Source of the DNA: an uncultured Lachnospiraceae bacterium
GTDB taxonomy: Bacteria; Bacillota; Clostridia; Lachnospirales; Lachnospiraceae
Length of the DNA stretch: 64,000 bases
Direction of reading: 5' to 3'
Assembly (NCBI GenBank): GCA_902493385.1
Contig: CABUPO010000001.1
Coordinates: 372,001 to 436,000 of the forward strand
Position 1 is the stretch's first letter; each line of letters begins with the position of its first letter. The notes under the pieces were generated by a model. That model was given only the letters and a program-made list of their open reading frames with translations. It ran no database searches and was not told the DNA's origin. Below, one piece after another: positions 1 through 9,022 of this stretch. The translations under genes were made by a program, and so were the position numbers.

Positions 1-1389
1 ATTAGCGCTCCTTAAAACCTTGGCCATGCTTTCAAATATGTAGTCGCGCACTTCTTTTCTTGTTATATCAAGAACCATCTGATTTCTCTGAAGCGCAGCG
101 GCTCTTCCCGGAATATTTATAGCCCAGTCAGGATGAGCCCTGAATAATTCCGAATCAGGACATACCATTTCAGGCTCAAACCACATTCCGAATTTCATGC
201 CCAGCTTATTAACTTCGCTGACAAGGTATTGCAGACCGCCCTTAATCTTATCTTCATTTACAAACCAGTCTCCAAGCGCACGGTTATCGTCAAATCTGTT
301 GCCAAACCAGCCGTCGTCCACAACAAGCATCTCTATACCGGCCTTCGACGCCTGCCTTGCAATATCAAGAAGCTTATCCGTGTCAAAATCAAAATACGTA
401 GCTTCCCAGTTATTAATTAATATAGGCCTCTTAATATTACGGTATTTTCCACGAATAAGATGCTTTCTGTATAAATCATGGAACGTACGCGTCATGCTTC
501 CGAGCCCTTCCTGGGAATGGACCATAACGACCTCAGGAGCGGTAAATTCGTCATTCTGCTCTAATTTCCATGAAAATTTGTATGGATTAATACCCATTAC
601 CATACGCACCTGATTACTGTTAGTCAGCTCGCATACGGCTTCATGGTTTCCTGAATACACAAAATTCATCGCATAAACTTCACCTGTGTTCTGCGTAGTC
701 TCCGGCGTCACAATTGCTATAAACGGATTTTCCTGATGTCCCGATACGCCTCTCTCAGAAAATACCCCATGCCGTCCTCTTGTAAGCTGCCTGCGGACAA
801 TGTTTCTTTCTCTTCCCCATGCGCCGGAAAGAGTAATCATTTCAAAATTCTGATTCCCTATATCAAGACAAGCCGACGATACTTTTTTAAGATAAACAGC
901 ATCACTGCCTGTATTTTTTACTTTAACGCTTCTTGTTATAACGTCAAGCCCGTCGAACACACTGTATAACAATATAATCTCTATGCCTGTAGGTTCGTCG
1001 CGAAGGACAATCTCAAGCGTGCTGCACTCATCTTCATCTGCAAAGGTTGCAGGAAGCCCCTTAAGCTTTGGCTTACCCTTATATATGGAATGCGAGACAT
1101 ATACGGGCTCTAATGCGGTATACCCCTCTTTCGTCTCTATCTCTATACAGTGCTGTCTGAAATCACCGCATCCTCCTGCCGGATACTCCATAGGATTACC
1201 GTCCATAAACCAGAGCTTGTTGGCAAAATTAATTCCCGGAAGCGGCGCAGGACTGCTTTCGCCTTTTATTTTTTTACCATAATAAATATGTACAAGATGT
1301 CCTAACGCTCCCTCTATGCCCATTACATAGCTTGCGCCGGACGTATCAAGCTTAAATATTTTTTCCTTTTCATTATAAATAACGCTCAT
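1..1389 (-). CDS. alpha-galactosidase, GH36 family (5' part; 3' end outside window)
   Basis: Hydrolyses terminal alpha-1,6-galactosyl residues of raffinose-type sugars and galactomannans; probably cytoplasmic, as no signal peptide is seen. The first 463 codons are present. They hold the N-terminal beta-sandwich domain followed by the start of the TIM barrel, with the GH36 hallmarks DDGWFG near residue 357 and WFEPEMV near residue 400. The catalytic nucleophile region lies beyond the window edge, so activity cannot be judged here. The ATG at 1389 has an AAGGAT ribosome site about 10 nt upstream, and the next upstream ATG runs straight into a stop. A weak minus-strand promoter-like pair (TTGTGT, 17 nt, TATTAT) lies just upstream. 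The family assignment is secure; substrate preference is inferred. Confidence 0.93.
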   Translation of the reverse strand, partial: MSVIYNEKEKIFKLDTSGASYVMGIEGALGHLVHIYYGKKIKGESSPAPLPGINFANKLWFMDGNPMEYPAGGCGDFRQHCIEIETKEGYTALEPVYVSHSIYKGKPKLKGLPATFADEDECSTLEIVLRDEPTGIEIILLYSVFDGLDVITRSVKVKNTGSDAVYLKKVSSACLDIGNQNFEMITLSGAWGRERNIVRRQLTRGRHGVFSERGVSGHQENPFIAIVTPETTQNTGEVYAMNFVYSGNHEAVCELTNSNQVRMVMGINPYKFSWKLEQNDEFTAPEVVMVHSQEGLGSMTRTFHDLYRKHLIRGKYRNIKRPILINNWEATYFDFDTDKLLDIARQASKAGIEMLVVDDGWFGNRFDDNRALGDWFVNEDKIKGGLQYLVSEVNKLGMKFGMWFEPEMVCPDSELFRAHPDWAINIPGRAAALQRNQMVLDITRKEVRDYIFESMAKVLRSAN

Positions 1390-1466
1390 ACAATGACCAT
1401 CCTTTTTTATTTTTCTTCATAATATGATATTAAAAATAACAACACAATGGAAATATGTTGACTTAG

Positions 1467-2141
1467 TTATGACTGATGTTTATTAATTACAATAATTTCT
1501 GATATTTCTGACGGCTTGCGCGCGCAGACTGCCGCGCTGTAGCCTGGAATTTCATATTTTTTAAAAACACAGTCCACAGGATTATTTTTATATAAGGCGT
1601 GTATACCGCCGTCCTCCGAAAGAAAAAAGCCAATATCCTTAAACGAAGCTCCGATGCCTTCGCCCACAGCTTTCACCCAGCTCTCTTTAAACGACCACAT
1701 ATCAAAGAACATCTTATCGGCTTTCTCTGGCTCGCATATATTTTCTATCCTCTGATATTCATATTCTGTAAAAAAACGTTTGGCTATATGGCGCCTTCCA
1801 GGTATATGCTCCTGAATATCCACGCCCACTTCCACATCCCCCGCCGCGCACATAACATATTTTCCTGAATGTGAAATGTTAAAAAATATGCCGCTGTAAT
1901 TTCTAAGATATGGTTTCCCGTGCTTTCCGTAAATAAACTCTGCGTCGTCTTGCGAAATTCCACAGTCAGACAACGCCTGTGAAAGAGCCGCCGTTACCCC
2001 AAGATTGACAATATCCTTATATCCTGCGTCTTTATATTCTAATGAGGCAGGCCGTCTTTCTTTACGCGCCTGCCTCTGTCTGTACGTATATTCATTAAGG
2101 TCTTTAAGATTATCCAGGTCATACAAATATACTTTAATCAT
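1467..2141 (-). CDS. 4'-phosphopantetheinyl transferase, Sfp/Gsp type
   Basis: Transfers the phosphopantetheine arm from coenzyme A to a serine of acyl or peptidyl carrier proteins. The 224-residue length fits the Sfp subgroup. The signature blocks are present: NISHSG near residue 88, VGVDIQ near residue 105 (metal-binding Asp) and the FxxWxxKES block (FDMWSFKESWVKAVGEG) near residue 147. It starts 14 nt after pta on the same strand, so the two are probably cotranscribed. The ribosome site (GAAGAAGCT) is weak, which suggests translation follows pta. No polyketide or non-ribosomal peptide cluster is in the window, so the target may be the fatty-acid carrier protein; this is inference. Confidence 0.88.
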   Translation of the reverse strand: MIKVYLYDLDNLKDLNEYTYRQRQARKERRPASLEYKDAGYKDIVNLGVTAALSQALSDCGISQDDAEFIYGKHGKPYLRNYSGIFFNISHSGKYVMCAAGDVEVGVDIQEHIPGRRHIAKRFFTEYEYQRIENICEPEKADKMFFDMWSFKESWVKAVGEGIGASFKDIGFFLSEDGGIHALYKNNPVDCVFKKYEIPGYSAAVCARKPSEISEIIVINKHQS

Positions 2142-2155
2142 AGCTTCTTCATCTT

Positions 2156-3136
2156 TTAGTCAGCTAACGCCGCCGTTACTATAGCCATTGAATAAACCTC
2201 AGCAGCATTACAGCCTCGCGACAAATCGTTAATAGGAGCGTTAAGTCCCAGAAGAATTGGACCGTATGCGTCAAAGCCTCCAAGTCTCTGCGCAATCTTA
2301 TAACCTATATTACCCGCATTAATGTCAGGGAAAATAAATGTATTGGCATGTCCTGCCACTTTTGAATCCGGACACTTTGAGCGGGCTACCCTAGGCGCCA
2401 CAGCCGCATCAAACTGAAGCTCTCCCTCCATAGGAATGTCAGGAGCTTTTGCCTTTGCCTTTTCAAATGCATGCTTCATCTTATCAACATCTTCTCCCTT
2501 TCCTGAACCCTGCGTTGAATAGCTCAGAAATGCAATCTTAGGGTCAATACCGAACGTCTTCGCACAGTCTGCAGCTTCAAGCGCAATATCAACAAGCTCA
2601 TCCTCTGTAGGCTTGATATTAATGGCACAGTCCGCCATCGCAATAACCTCATTATCTCCTGTTGCACGTTCTCTTACAAGAATAAAGCATGATGATACGA
2701 TACTCTTGCCCGGCTTTGTCTTAATAAGCTGAAGCGCCGGTCTTACCGTATCAGCCGTTGAATATGTAGCTCCTCCTAAAAGAGCGTCTGCCTCGCCCAT
2801 CTTAACAAGCATTGTTCCAAAATAGTTAGAGCGCCTGAGAATCTTCCTTGCATCATCAGGCGTCACGCCCTTGCTCTTTCTGAGCTCGCAAAATATATCC
2901 ACCATCTCGTCAAACCTATCATAGTTATCCGGATCAATTATCGTTATCCCATTAATATTAAAACCGCTTCCTGCAGCTACTTCTTGAACTTCTTTAGCTT
3001 TTCCAATGAGAATTGGCTTTAAAAAATTACTGGCAAGAAGCCTTGATGAAGCCTCTAATATTCTCTTGTCATTTCCTTCAGGAAAAACTATCGTCTTGGG
3101 ATTTTCCTTTAATATATCTATAAGCTTCCCAAACAT
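2156..3136 (-). CDS. pta: phosphate acetyltransferase (phosphotransacetylase)
   Basis: Interconverts acetyl-CoA and acetyl phosphate, the first step of ATP-yielding acetate formation in fermenting anaerobes. The 326 residues match the short Pta class along their whole length, from the N-terminal KTIVFPEGNDKRI block to the C-terminal GLNAPINDLSRGC motif. I chose the ATG at 3136, which has GGAGG 8 nt upstream; a TTG two codons earlier is possible but poorly spaced. The acetate kinase gene that usually follows is absent; a phosphopantetheinyl transferase takes its place. The upstream region before bioY is AT-rich. Confidence 0.95.
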   Translation of the reverse strand: MFGKLIDILKENPKTIVFPEGNDKRILEASSRLLASNFLKPILIGKAKEVQEVAAGSGFNINGITIIDPDNYDRFDEMVDIFCELRKSKGVTPDDARKILRRSNYFGTMLVKMGEADALLGGATYSTADTVRPALQLIKTKPGKSIVSSCFILVRERATGDNEVIAMADCAINIKPTEDELVDIALEAADCAKTFGIDPKIAFLSYSTQGSGKGEDVDKMKHAFEKAKAKAPDIPMEGELQFDAAVAPRVARSKCPDSKVAGHANTFIFPDINAGNIGYKIAQRLGGFDAYGPILLGLNAPINDLSRGCNAAEVYSMAIVTAALAD

Positions 3137-3223
3137 AACCAATACCTCCTACTATATATTTTCCTTAAAACTAGAATACTCTTTTTTTAATATAAAGTCA
3201 ACAACTCTGCTATGCAAAAGCTA

Positions 3224-3253
3224 TTGTCACCTTTTTAATTTTTATGGTTGACA
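3224..3253 (+). promoter_or_regulatory. candidate BirA operator upstream of bioY
   Basis: Two half-sites, TTGTCACC (3224-3231) and GGTTGACA (3246-3253), are in inverted orientation with a 14-nt AT-rich spacer. This resembles the published Firmicutes BirA operator (TTGTTAACC-N14/15-GGTTAACAA), although the left half is one base short. The right half contains the -35 box of the bioY promoter, so binding would block transcription. The birA gene next door has the N-terminal helix-turn-helix needed for repression. Confidence 0.45.
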
Positions 3254-3276
3254 TTATGAGCATGTATTGATATAAT
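3248..3276 (+). promoter_or_regulatory. sigma-A promoter of bioY
   Basis: TTGACA at 3248-3253, a 17-nt spacer and TATAAT at 3271-3276, with TG one base before the -10 box. This is a consensus vegetative promoter, with an expected start near 3283 and therefore a very short bioY leader. Confidence 0.8.
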
Positions 3277-3308
3277 TACCAATCATATTGAAAAGGAATG
3301 AATATAAA

Positions 3309-3860
3309 ATGACTAATTCAACACGTTCTATTGCATTCAGCGCACTGTTCATAGCGCTTATTACCGTTTGCTCATGGATATCAATTCCATTTGCGGTACC
3401 GTTTACCCTCCAGACTTTTGCAATATACATAACATGCGTTATTCTTGGAGGAAAACAGGGCTTCTTTACGATTCTGATATATATGGCTCTTGGCGCTGTG
3501 GGACTTCCCGTATTCTCCGGCTTCAAAGGCGGTTTAGGAGCTCTTCTTGGACCTACCGGAGGCTATATTGCCGGCTTTTTAATTATAGCGCTTGTAATAT
3601 GGATTTCAACGCGCATATTTAATACAAAGCCTGCCGTAATTATCGCCTCGTCAGCGCTTGGCCTCATATTATTATATGCTTTCGGAACAATATGGTTTAT
3701 GTATGTATATATACAGACCAAAGGCGCAATATCGCTTATGTCCGTTCTGTCAATGTGCGTATTTCCATTCATTATACCTGACATAATAAAGATTGCTCTT
3801 GCAATAATACTGGGCACACGTATTAAAAAACTGATTCCGTCCGCTGATTCTTATAAGTAA
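3309..3860 (+). CDS. bioY: biotin transporter BioY (ECF S component)
   Basis: Membrane substrate-binding subunit that captures biotin and works with a shared ECF energy module (not in this window). The 183 residues are almost entirely hydrophobic helices, with the BioY hallmark segments PFTLQTFAI and the GLPVFSGFKGGLGALLGPTGGY block near residues 70-90. I chose the ATG at 3309, with AAAGGA about 11 nt upstream; a TTG seven codons earlier is a less likely alternative. Its last 38 nt overlap the end of birA on the other strand. No biotin synthesis genes are nearby, so uptake may be a main source of biotin. Repression by BirA is suggested by the candidate operator upstream. Confidence 0.93.
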   Translation: MTNSTRSIAFSALFIALITVCSWISIPFAVPFTLQTFAIYITCVILGGKQGFFTILIYMALGAVGLPVFSGFKGGLGALLGPTGGYIAGFLIIALVIWISTRIFNTKPAVIIASSALGLILLYAFGTIWFMYVYIQTKGAISLMSVLSMCVFPFIIPDIIKIALAIILGTRIKKLIPSADSYK

Positions 3861-4668
3861 CGGAATATCTCTCATATTCAGTGCGGCAGTCGGTATTGTT
3901 TATATCTCCAAATAACATTATTAACTCATTTACAATACCGGCTATCAGCTCATTTCTGTCAAGCTTAAGGTCAGACAGGGAACCCGCCCTGTCTGATATA
4001 TTATCCGGAAATTCCTCTGTGTTTACATTAATTCCTATGCCCGTAATAATATGCTCGGTACAGCCCGTTTCAAGGTCAGATACGGCTTCTGTCAATATTC
4101 CGCAGACCTTTTTCCCTTTATAGTATATATCGTTTACACCACAGACATAAAGCTCTTCACCCGCCAGCCTTTTAACGGTCCGAATGACCGAAACCGCAGC
4201 CTTTGCCGTAATAATATCGGATTCCTTAATCACCTCAGAAGCTCTGTATATCAGAGAAAAATACACCCCGCTTCCCGCCGGAGAATAAAAATCTTTTCCA
4301 GAGCGTCCGCGTCCCATTTTCTGTCCGTTGCTTACAATAAGCGCATTTCCCATCTCGCTGTCGCTTGCAATAAGTCTTTTTGCTTCATTATTAGTAGAGT
4401 CAATACTATCAAAAATATATATATCAATTCCTTTATTCTCTTTATTAAGATTCATCACTATACTTTGAGCTGACAGAATATCGTTATCATTAATAAGGCA
4501 GTACCCTTTATTAGTTACGGAGGAAATCACATACCCTTCCTTTTTCAGCGAATTTACAGCCTTCCATACGGCATTTCGTGAAACGCCGTATTTATCGGCA
4601 AGGTACTGTCCTGAAACAGCCGTTTTTCCATTTTCTATAAGCTCTTTTAATATCTGGTCTTTTAACAT
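3823..4668 (-). CDS. birA: bifunctional biotin-[acetyl-CoA-carboxylase] ligase / biotin operon repressor
   Basis: Activates biotin as biotinyl-AMP and attaches it to carboxylase carrier domains; the form with a DNA-binding domain also represses biotin genes. The 281 residues hold an N-terminal helix-turn-helix (residues about 15-50, VSRNAVWKAVNSLKKEG), the ligase core with DSTNNEAKR and the biotin/ATP loop GRGRSGKDFYSP, and a C-terminal SH3-like domain. In the usual KWPNDI motif this protein reads CGVNDI, so Lys-Trp is replaced by Cys-Gly while the Asn-Asp pair is kept. The ATG at 4668 has GGAG 9 nt upstream; the ribosome site lies in the last codons of ylmH, giving translational coupling. 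It is the last gene of the addB-addA-ylmH-birA string. Confidence 0.93.
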   Translation of the reverse strand: MLKDQILKELIENGKTAVSGQYLADKYGVSRNAVWKAVNSLKKEGYVISSVTNKGYCLINDNDILSAQSIVMNLNKENKGIDIYIFDSIDSTNNEAKRLIASDSEMGNALIVSNGQKMGRGRSGKDFYSPAGSGVYFSLIYRASEVIKESDIITAKAAVSVIRTVKRLAGEELYVCGVNDIYYKGKKVCGILTEAVSDLETGCTEHIITGIGINVNTEEFPDNISDRAGSLSDLKLDRNELIAGIVNELIMLFGDINNTDCRTEYERYSVTYKNQRTESVF

Positions 4669-4673
4669 AAAAT

Positions 4674-5435
4674 CTATCTCCATATAATTATATTGATTAA
4701 AAGATTACCTTTTTTCGTTTCCTTTACCGTCTCTTTATATTCCATGCGCCCGTAACCTCGCACTGTTATAACCTCGCCCGCTTTAGGAACGCGTCCGGCG
4801 CTTTCGCATACGACCCCGTTAATGTATACTCTGCCTGAGCGTATAAGCGACTGTGCCACAGTTCTTGATATTCTGTACGCCTTTGCAATAATGCTGTCTA
4901 TACGAAGCGACGATACCTGAATACCTGCCTCCGTTCTGTGTACGTTTATATCAATCTCTTTTGCCGTCTGTTCACAGCTTACGAATGTATGCTTAACCTT
5001 AATAAGATTATCCGTTATATATTTACTTACAGTATCAAGGCAGAACATATACGCCTCGTTGTCATTTATATATATATCGCCTATAGTATCCCTTTTAGTT
5101 CCTAAGTTAAGCGCCGCCCCGAGAATATCCCGGTGTGTAAGCCTGTCGGCGTACTTCTGCATACGCGGTTTAATAAGAATACAGCTTATAGGAAAGCTGC
5201 TCTGATAACCAAACAGCTCCTCACTTCCGAAGGCGGCAACGCATCTCTCACAGCCGCCGCCCCCTCCATACAGTGTATACGGCATTCCCTTAAGTCTGTC
5301 ATCGGTTATAAATAATTTTTTAAGAGCGCTTATCTCTGCGATTCCAAGAAAATTCGTATAAGTATAATAGTTGTTCTCATATGCCCTTAACGCAAGCTCT
5401 TTAAGCCTTTTTTCTATTATTTCCCCTTCATTCAT
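4674..5435 (-). CDS. ylmH: YlmH-like S4-domain RNA-binding protein
   Basis: Predicted ribosome-associated RNA-binding protein of the YlmH family; Bacillus YlmH has been linked to rescue of stalled large ribosomal subunits. Residues 1-170 form the YlmH N-terminal region (FPISCILIKPRMQKYAD, then LTHRDILGAALNLGTKRD), and residues about 180-240 are an S4 domain (ISRTVAQSLIRSGRVYINGV). The start ATG overlaps the stop of addA in ATGA. In Bacillus the gene sits in the division cluster near divIVA; here it lies between recombination and biotin genes, so the context says little about its role. Confidence 0.9.
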   Translation of the reverse strand: MNEGEIIEKRLKELALRAYENNYYTYTNFLGIAEISALKKLFITDDRLKGMPYTLYGGGGGCERCVAAFGSEELFGYQSSFPISCILIKPRMQKYADRLTHRDILGAALNLGTKRDTIGDIYINDNEAYMFCLDTVSKYITDNLIKVKHTFVSCEQTAKEIDINVHRTEAGIQVSSLRIDSIIAKAYRISRTVAQSLIRSGRVYINGVVCESAGRVPKAGEVITVRGYGRMEYKETVKETKKGNLLINIIIWR

Positions 5436-8400
5436 AAATATATCTCCTTATCAAGAGCAAATGAATATAAAATCATATCCTTAACAGGAAGATTATATAC
5501 CTTTTCTATAGCTTTTTTATAACATTCAAGCTGAATGCCGTATCTGTCCTTAAGCACAGCTTCCTCTCCAGGCGCAATTCTGTCCGTTTTATAATCAAGA
5601 AGCACAATACCGTCTTCTTCTTCAAAAAACACATCAATAATACCCTGTACCAGCACAAATTCGCTGCTGTTTATATCAGGATACACCTCCGATGCAGGAA
5701 GTCCCATAACAAACGGCTGCTCATTATGGCATAATCCTTTTTCCTGCGCCGCCGCCATTCTGCGCCCTGTACTGCTTTTACAGAAGTTCACAATCTTTCT
5801 TATAGAAATTATATTATCCTCAACAGCTTTTTGCGGCATAACTCCATCAGCAGAAAGCTTCTCAAGAAACATACGTACATCATCCGCATCACGCACCTTA
5901 TGTACCGGCAGATGCTTCATAAAGGTATGGTAAAGAGTACCTCTTTTCGCGCCGGTATACTGTGTTTCCTCTTTTTTTATAAACGACGGTACGTATTCTT
6001 CCTTCTCGTCCTTTGTCCATTCTGCCCATACTGCTTCATCATCCGTATTATCCGGTATATTTTTCTTAATATCAGATACGGAGACCTTTACAGCGATATC
6101 TTTTTCTTTCTCATACGGATAAGTGTAATTAATTATCGAATCAATCTCATCCTTTATCCCGCCTGAGGAAAGCTCCCTTTTTGCATCCAATATAAGCCTT
6201 TCTTTCACGGCTTCCATATCCGTAATTCTTTCTGCCTCCTCAAAAATCAGCTCGTCCGCATTATATATCTTAAAACGCATCGGAGGAACACCACAGCCGT
6301 CCTCGTACTCTCCTCTCCATGAAGGATGCTTCATAAAACATGGCGTAAGCCAGTCAAAATATGACGCCGTCTGACTTACCATTCTTGAATATCCCGATTG
6401 ATAATCTGCTTCGCATTTTGAGAAATAGCTTCCTGCATCATTTACCACGCCGGTCATTATCAGTCTGTTTTTCGGTCTTGTAAGCGCCACATAGAGAACT
6501 CTCAGCTCTTCGCCAAAGCTGTCGTTTACAATTCTTCTTGCAAAGGCTTTCTTTATAAGGGTCTTATATCTTGTTCTTGTCTCACAATCAAAATAATCCA
6601 TTCCTATTCCAAGCTCTGACTGTATGATAACGCTCTTTTTCGCATCAGAAAGATTCATCTGTTTTCCAAGCCCGGAGACAAATACTACAGGAAATTCAAG
6701 CCCCTTGCTTTTATGTATACTCATAATTTTTACGGCTCCCTGCGTTCCTTCTCCTGTTTTTGACTCTCCGAAATCCACATCCGCAGTTCTGATTTTATCA
6801 ATATATCTGAGGAAATCAAACAGGCTTCTTTTATCTGTTCCTTCAAATGCTATCGCCTGGTCTGCAAGCATCCTGAGGTTTCCAAGCCTTCTTTCTCCCA
6901 TAGGCATAGCCTGCATATGGTAAGCAAAATCATCAAGCTCATATATCATTTGTATAAGCTCGTGGACACGCACATACGGACCCTGCTTTCTCAGCATCGT
7001 AAGCTTTTCATTAAATCTCCTGCATTTTTCCGAAAGACTGCTGTATTTTTCAGAGGTTTCACACGCCATACTGCAAAACGCGGTATACATGCCGCACTTT
7101 CTCTTATGCGCTCTGATAATTGCAAGCTCTTCGTCGGTAAACTGTCCGAACACTGACCTGAGAACAGACACAAGTTCAATATCCTGATGCGGATTATCTA
7201 TAATTTTCAGCATGGAAACGGCAATTCTAATCTCCCTTGCAGAAAAATATCCCGTATGCTCCTCTGCCACAACAGGTATCTGCATTGCAGAAAGCATCTC
7301 GACAAACTCCTCTGCCCATCCGCTCATACTTCTTAAAAGTATCACTATATCATCATAGCATGCGCCGTCTTTTATAAGTTCTTTAATTCTTTTTCCGATT
7401 GCCGCCGCTTCAAGCTTCCTTCTGCCGTATTCGGTAATATCCGCATCTCCTTCCGATATATATATTACCTCCGCCGGTTCGCCATATTCCGCGCTGTTTT
7501 TCGACATATCAAATTCAAATTCATGAGTCCTGTCAAATTCCACATTTCCAAGCTCTTTTTTCATTATATCAGAAAAAATATAATTAACTGTGCCAAGAAT
7601 AGCCCTGCTGCTTCTGAAATTACGATTCAGCATAATTCTCTGACAATTACTGTCACAGTCAGAATAGCTGCTTCTTTTGTCCTCAAATATTTCAGGCCTG
7701 GCAAGTCTGAAGCCGTATATGCTCTGCTTTACATCGCCAACCATAAATACATTATATACGCCGCGCTCAACGCCCGACAGTGAAAATATAATCGTATCCT
7801 GAACATCATTAATATCCTGATACTCATCGACAAGAATATAACGAAAGCTGTCTCTCAGCTCATTCAGCGCATAGGTTTCTTCATTACATATTATCTGAAG
7901 CGCATAGTGCTCAATATCATTAAAATCAAGTACGTTAAGTTCGTTTTTTGCCTCAAGAAACCGCTCTCTGAATAAAAGAACAATATCTATAAGTTCATTT
8001 ACCGTATCACGGCATTTCTTAAGCTCCTCACATATCGTCTCCGGAGATTTATTGAAATAATTTTTCCTAAGCTTGTCAATTTCCGCTTTTTCACAATCTC
8101 TTAACGCCTTAATCTCATCTTTAATGCCAAGCAGGTCCGCATCCTTTCTCATAGAAGGAAAACGGGCGAAACGATATGAGCCGATACCCTCATAAAGCTT
8201 TGTATACGTTTCATCTGATAAAAAAGCTTCAATATCATTTCTTTCATTTACAAGCACATCATATATCGCTTCGTATCCGGCTGCACCATCGCACATTTTT
8301 ATAGCGTTATCAAGCTTACGGATACCGTCTTTGATTATTGTATATGTATGCGCTATAATTCCCGATTCTATAAGCCACGTCGATTTATCGAGTTCGTCCG

Positions 8401-9022
8401 GAGTATCAATATCATATGTTTTTCTGCATTCGTTGAGCCACTTATCCGGCCATGCATGGCTTTCTGCGTTATAAAAAAGCTTTAATACATACTCGCCGAT
8501 TACGCTGTCGTCGTTTTTAGGCGCAAGCGTTTCAACCATATTAATAAAGCTTTCGCTTCTTTCGGTATATTTTTCTTCCATTATCTCGCAAAGCACATCC
8601 TGTTCAAGCACTTTTATCTCATGGGAATCGCCGATGCGAAATGCCGGATCAATATCAATTATATAAAAATATTCCCTGAGAATATTAAGGCACAGGCTGT
8701 CTATTGTTGTTATCTGCGCATGAGGAAGAAGCGCAATCTGCTTTTTTATATGTTCCGCATTGTCTCCTGAAGCCAGCCTTTCATTAAGCTTTCCTTCAAT
8801 TCTGTCACGCATTTCCGAAGCCGCCGCCCTCGTGAACGTTACGATAACCATTTCGTCAATATCCACCGGATTATCCGAATCCAAAAGAAGCTCTATTATT
8901 CTTTCAGTAAGAACCGCCGTTTTTCCGGTACCTGCCGACGCCGATACCAAAAGATTACGATTTTTAAGCTGTATGGCTTTTTTCTGTTCCTTTGTAAACT
9001 GTATTTTACTTTTGCCTGCCAT
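5432..9022 (-). CDS. addA: ATP-dependent helicase/nuclease subunit A
   Basis: UvrD-like helicase and nuclease of the AddAB complex, which processes double-strand DNA ends for RecA-dependent repair. The 1196 residues carry the Walker A motif SASAGTGKT near residue 30, the motif II block VDEYQDIND, NFRSS, IMSIHKSKGLEFPVV, the VLYVALTRPKNRL block, and a C-terminal RecB-type nuclease domain ending in the LLDYKTDR motif. The ATG at 9022 lies inside the end of addB (17-nt overlap) with a GGGGTGA site upstream, the usual coupled arrangement. The downstream end overlaps ylmH in ATGA. Full length for the family. Confidence 0.96.
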   Translation of the reverse strand: MAGKSKIQFTKEQKKAIQLKNRNLLVSASAGTGKTAVLTERIIELLLDSDNPVDIDEMVIVTFTRAAASEMRDRIEGKLNERLASGDNAEHIKKQIALLPHAQITTIDSLCLNILREYFYIIDIDPAFRIGDSHEIKVLEQDVLCEIMEEKYTERSESFINMVETLAPKNDDSVIGEYVLKLFYNAESHAWPDKWLNECRKTYDIDTPDELDKSTWLIESGIIAHTYTIIKDGIRKLDNAIKMCDGAAGYEAIYDVLVNERNDIEAFLSDETYTKLYEGIGSYRFARFPSMRKDADLLGIKDEIKALRDCEKAEIDKLRKNYFNKSPETICEELKKCRDTVNELIDIVLLFRERFLEAKNELNVLDFNDIEHYALQIICNEETYALNELRDSFRYILVDEYQDINDVQDTIIFSLSGVERGVYNVFMVGDVKQSIYGFRLARPEIFEDKRSSYSDCDSNCQRIMLNRNFRSSRAILGTVNYIFSDIMKKELGNVEFDRTHEFEFDMSKNSAEYGEPAEVIYISEGDADITEYGRRKLEAAAIGKRIKELIKDGACYDDIVILLRSMSGWAEEFVEMLSAMQIPVVAEEHTGYFSAREIRIAVSMLKIIDNPHQDIELVSVLRSVFGQFTDEELAIIRAHKRKCGMYTAFCSMACETSEKYSSLSEKCRRFNEKLTMLRKQGPYVRVHELIQMIYELDDFAYHMQAMPMGERRLGNLRMLADQAIAFEGTDKRSLFDFLRYIDKIRTADVDFGESKTGEGTQGAVKIMSIHKSKGLEFPVVFVSGLGKQMNLSDAKKSVIIQSELGIGMDYFDCETRTRYKTLIKKAFARRIVNDSFGEELRVLYVALTRPKNRLIMTGVVNDAGSYFSKCEADYQSGYSRMVSQTASYFDWLTPCFMKHPSWRGEYEDGCGVPPMRFKIYNADELIFEEAERITDMEAVKERLILDAKRELSSGGIKDEIDSIINYTYPYEKEKDIAVKVSVSDIKKNIPDNTDDEAVWAEWTKDEKEEYVPSFIKKEETQYTGAKRGTLYHTFMKHLPVHKVRDADDVRMFLEKLSADGVMPQKAVEDNIISIRKIVNFCKSSTGRRMAAAQEKGLCHNEQPFVMGLPASEVYPDINSSEFVLVQGIIDVFFEEEDGIVLLDYKTDRIAPGEEAVLKDRYGIQLECYKKAIEKVYNLPVKDMILYSFALDKEIYL

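Noticed and set aside
197..1282. Several plus-strand open frames at the window start
   Set aside because: They lie antisense to the alpha-galactosidase gene, have no ribosome sites and encode low-complexity or unlikely proteins.
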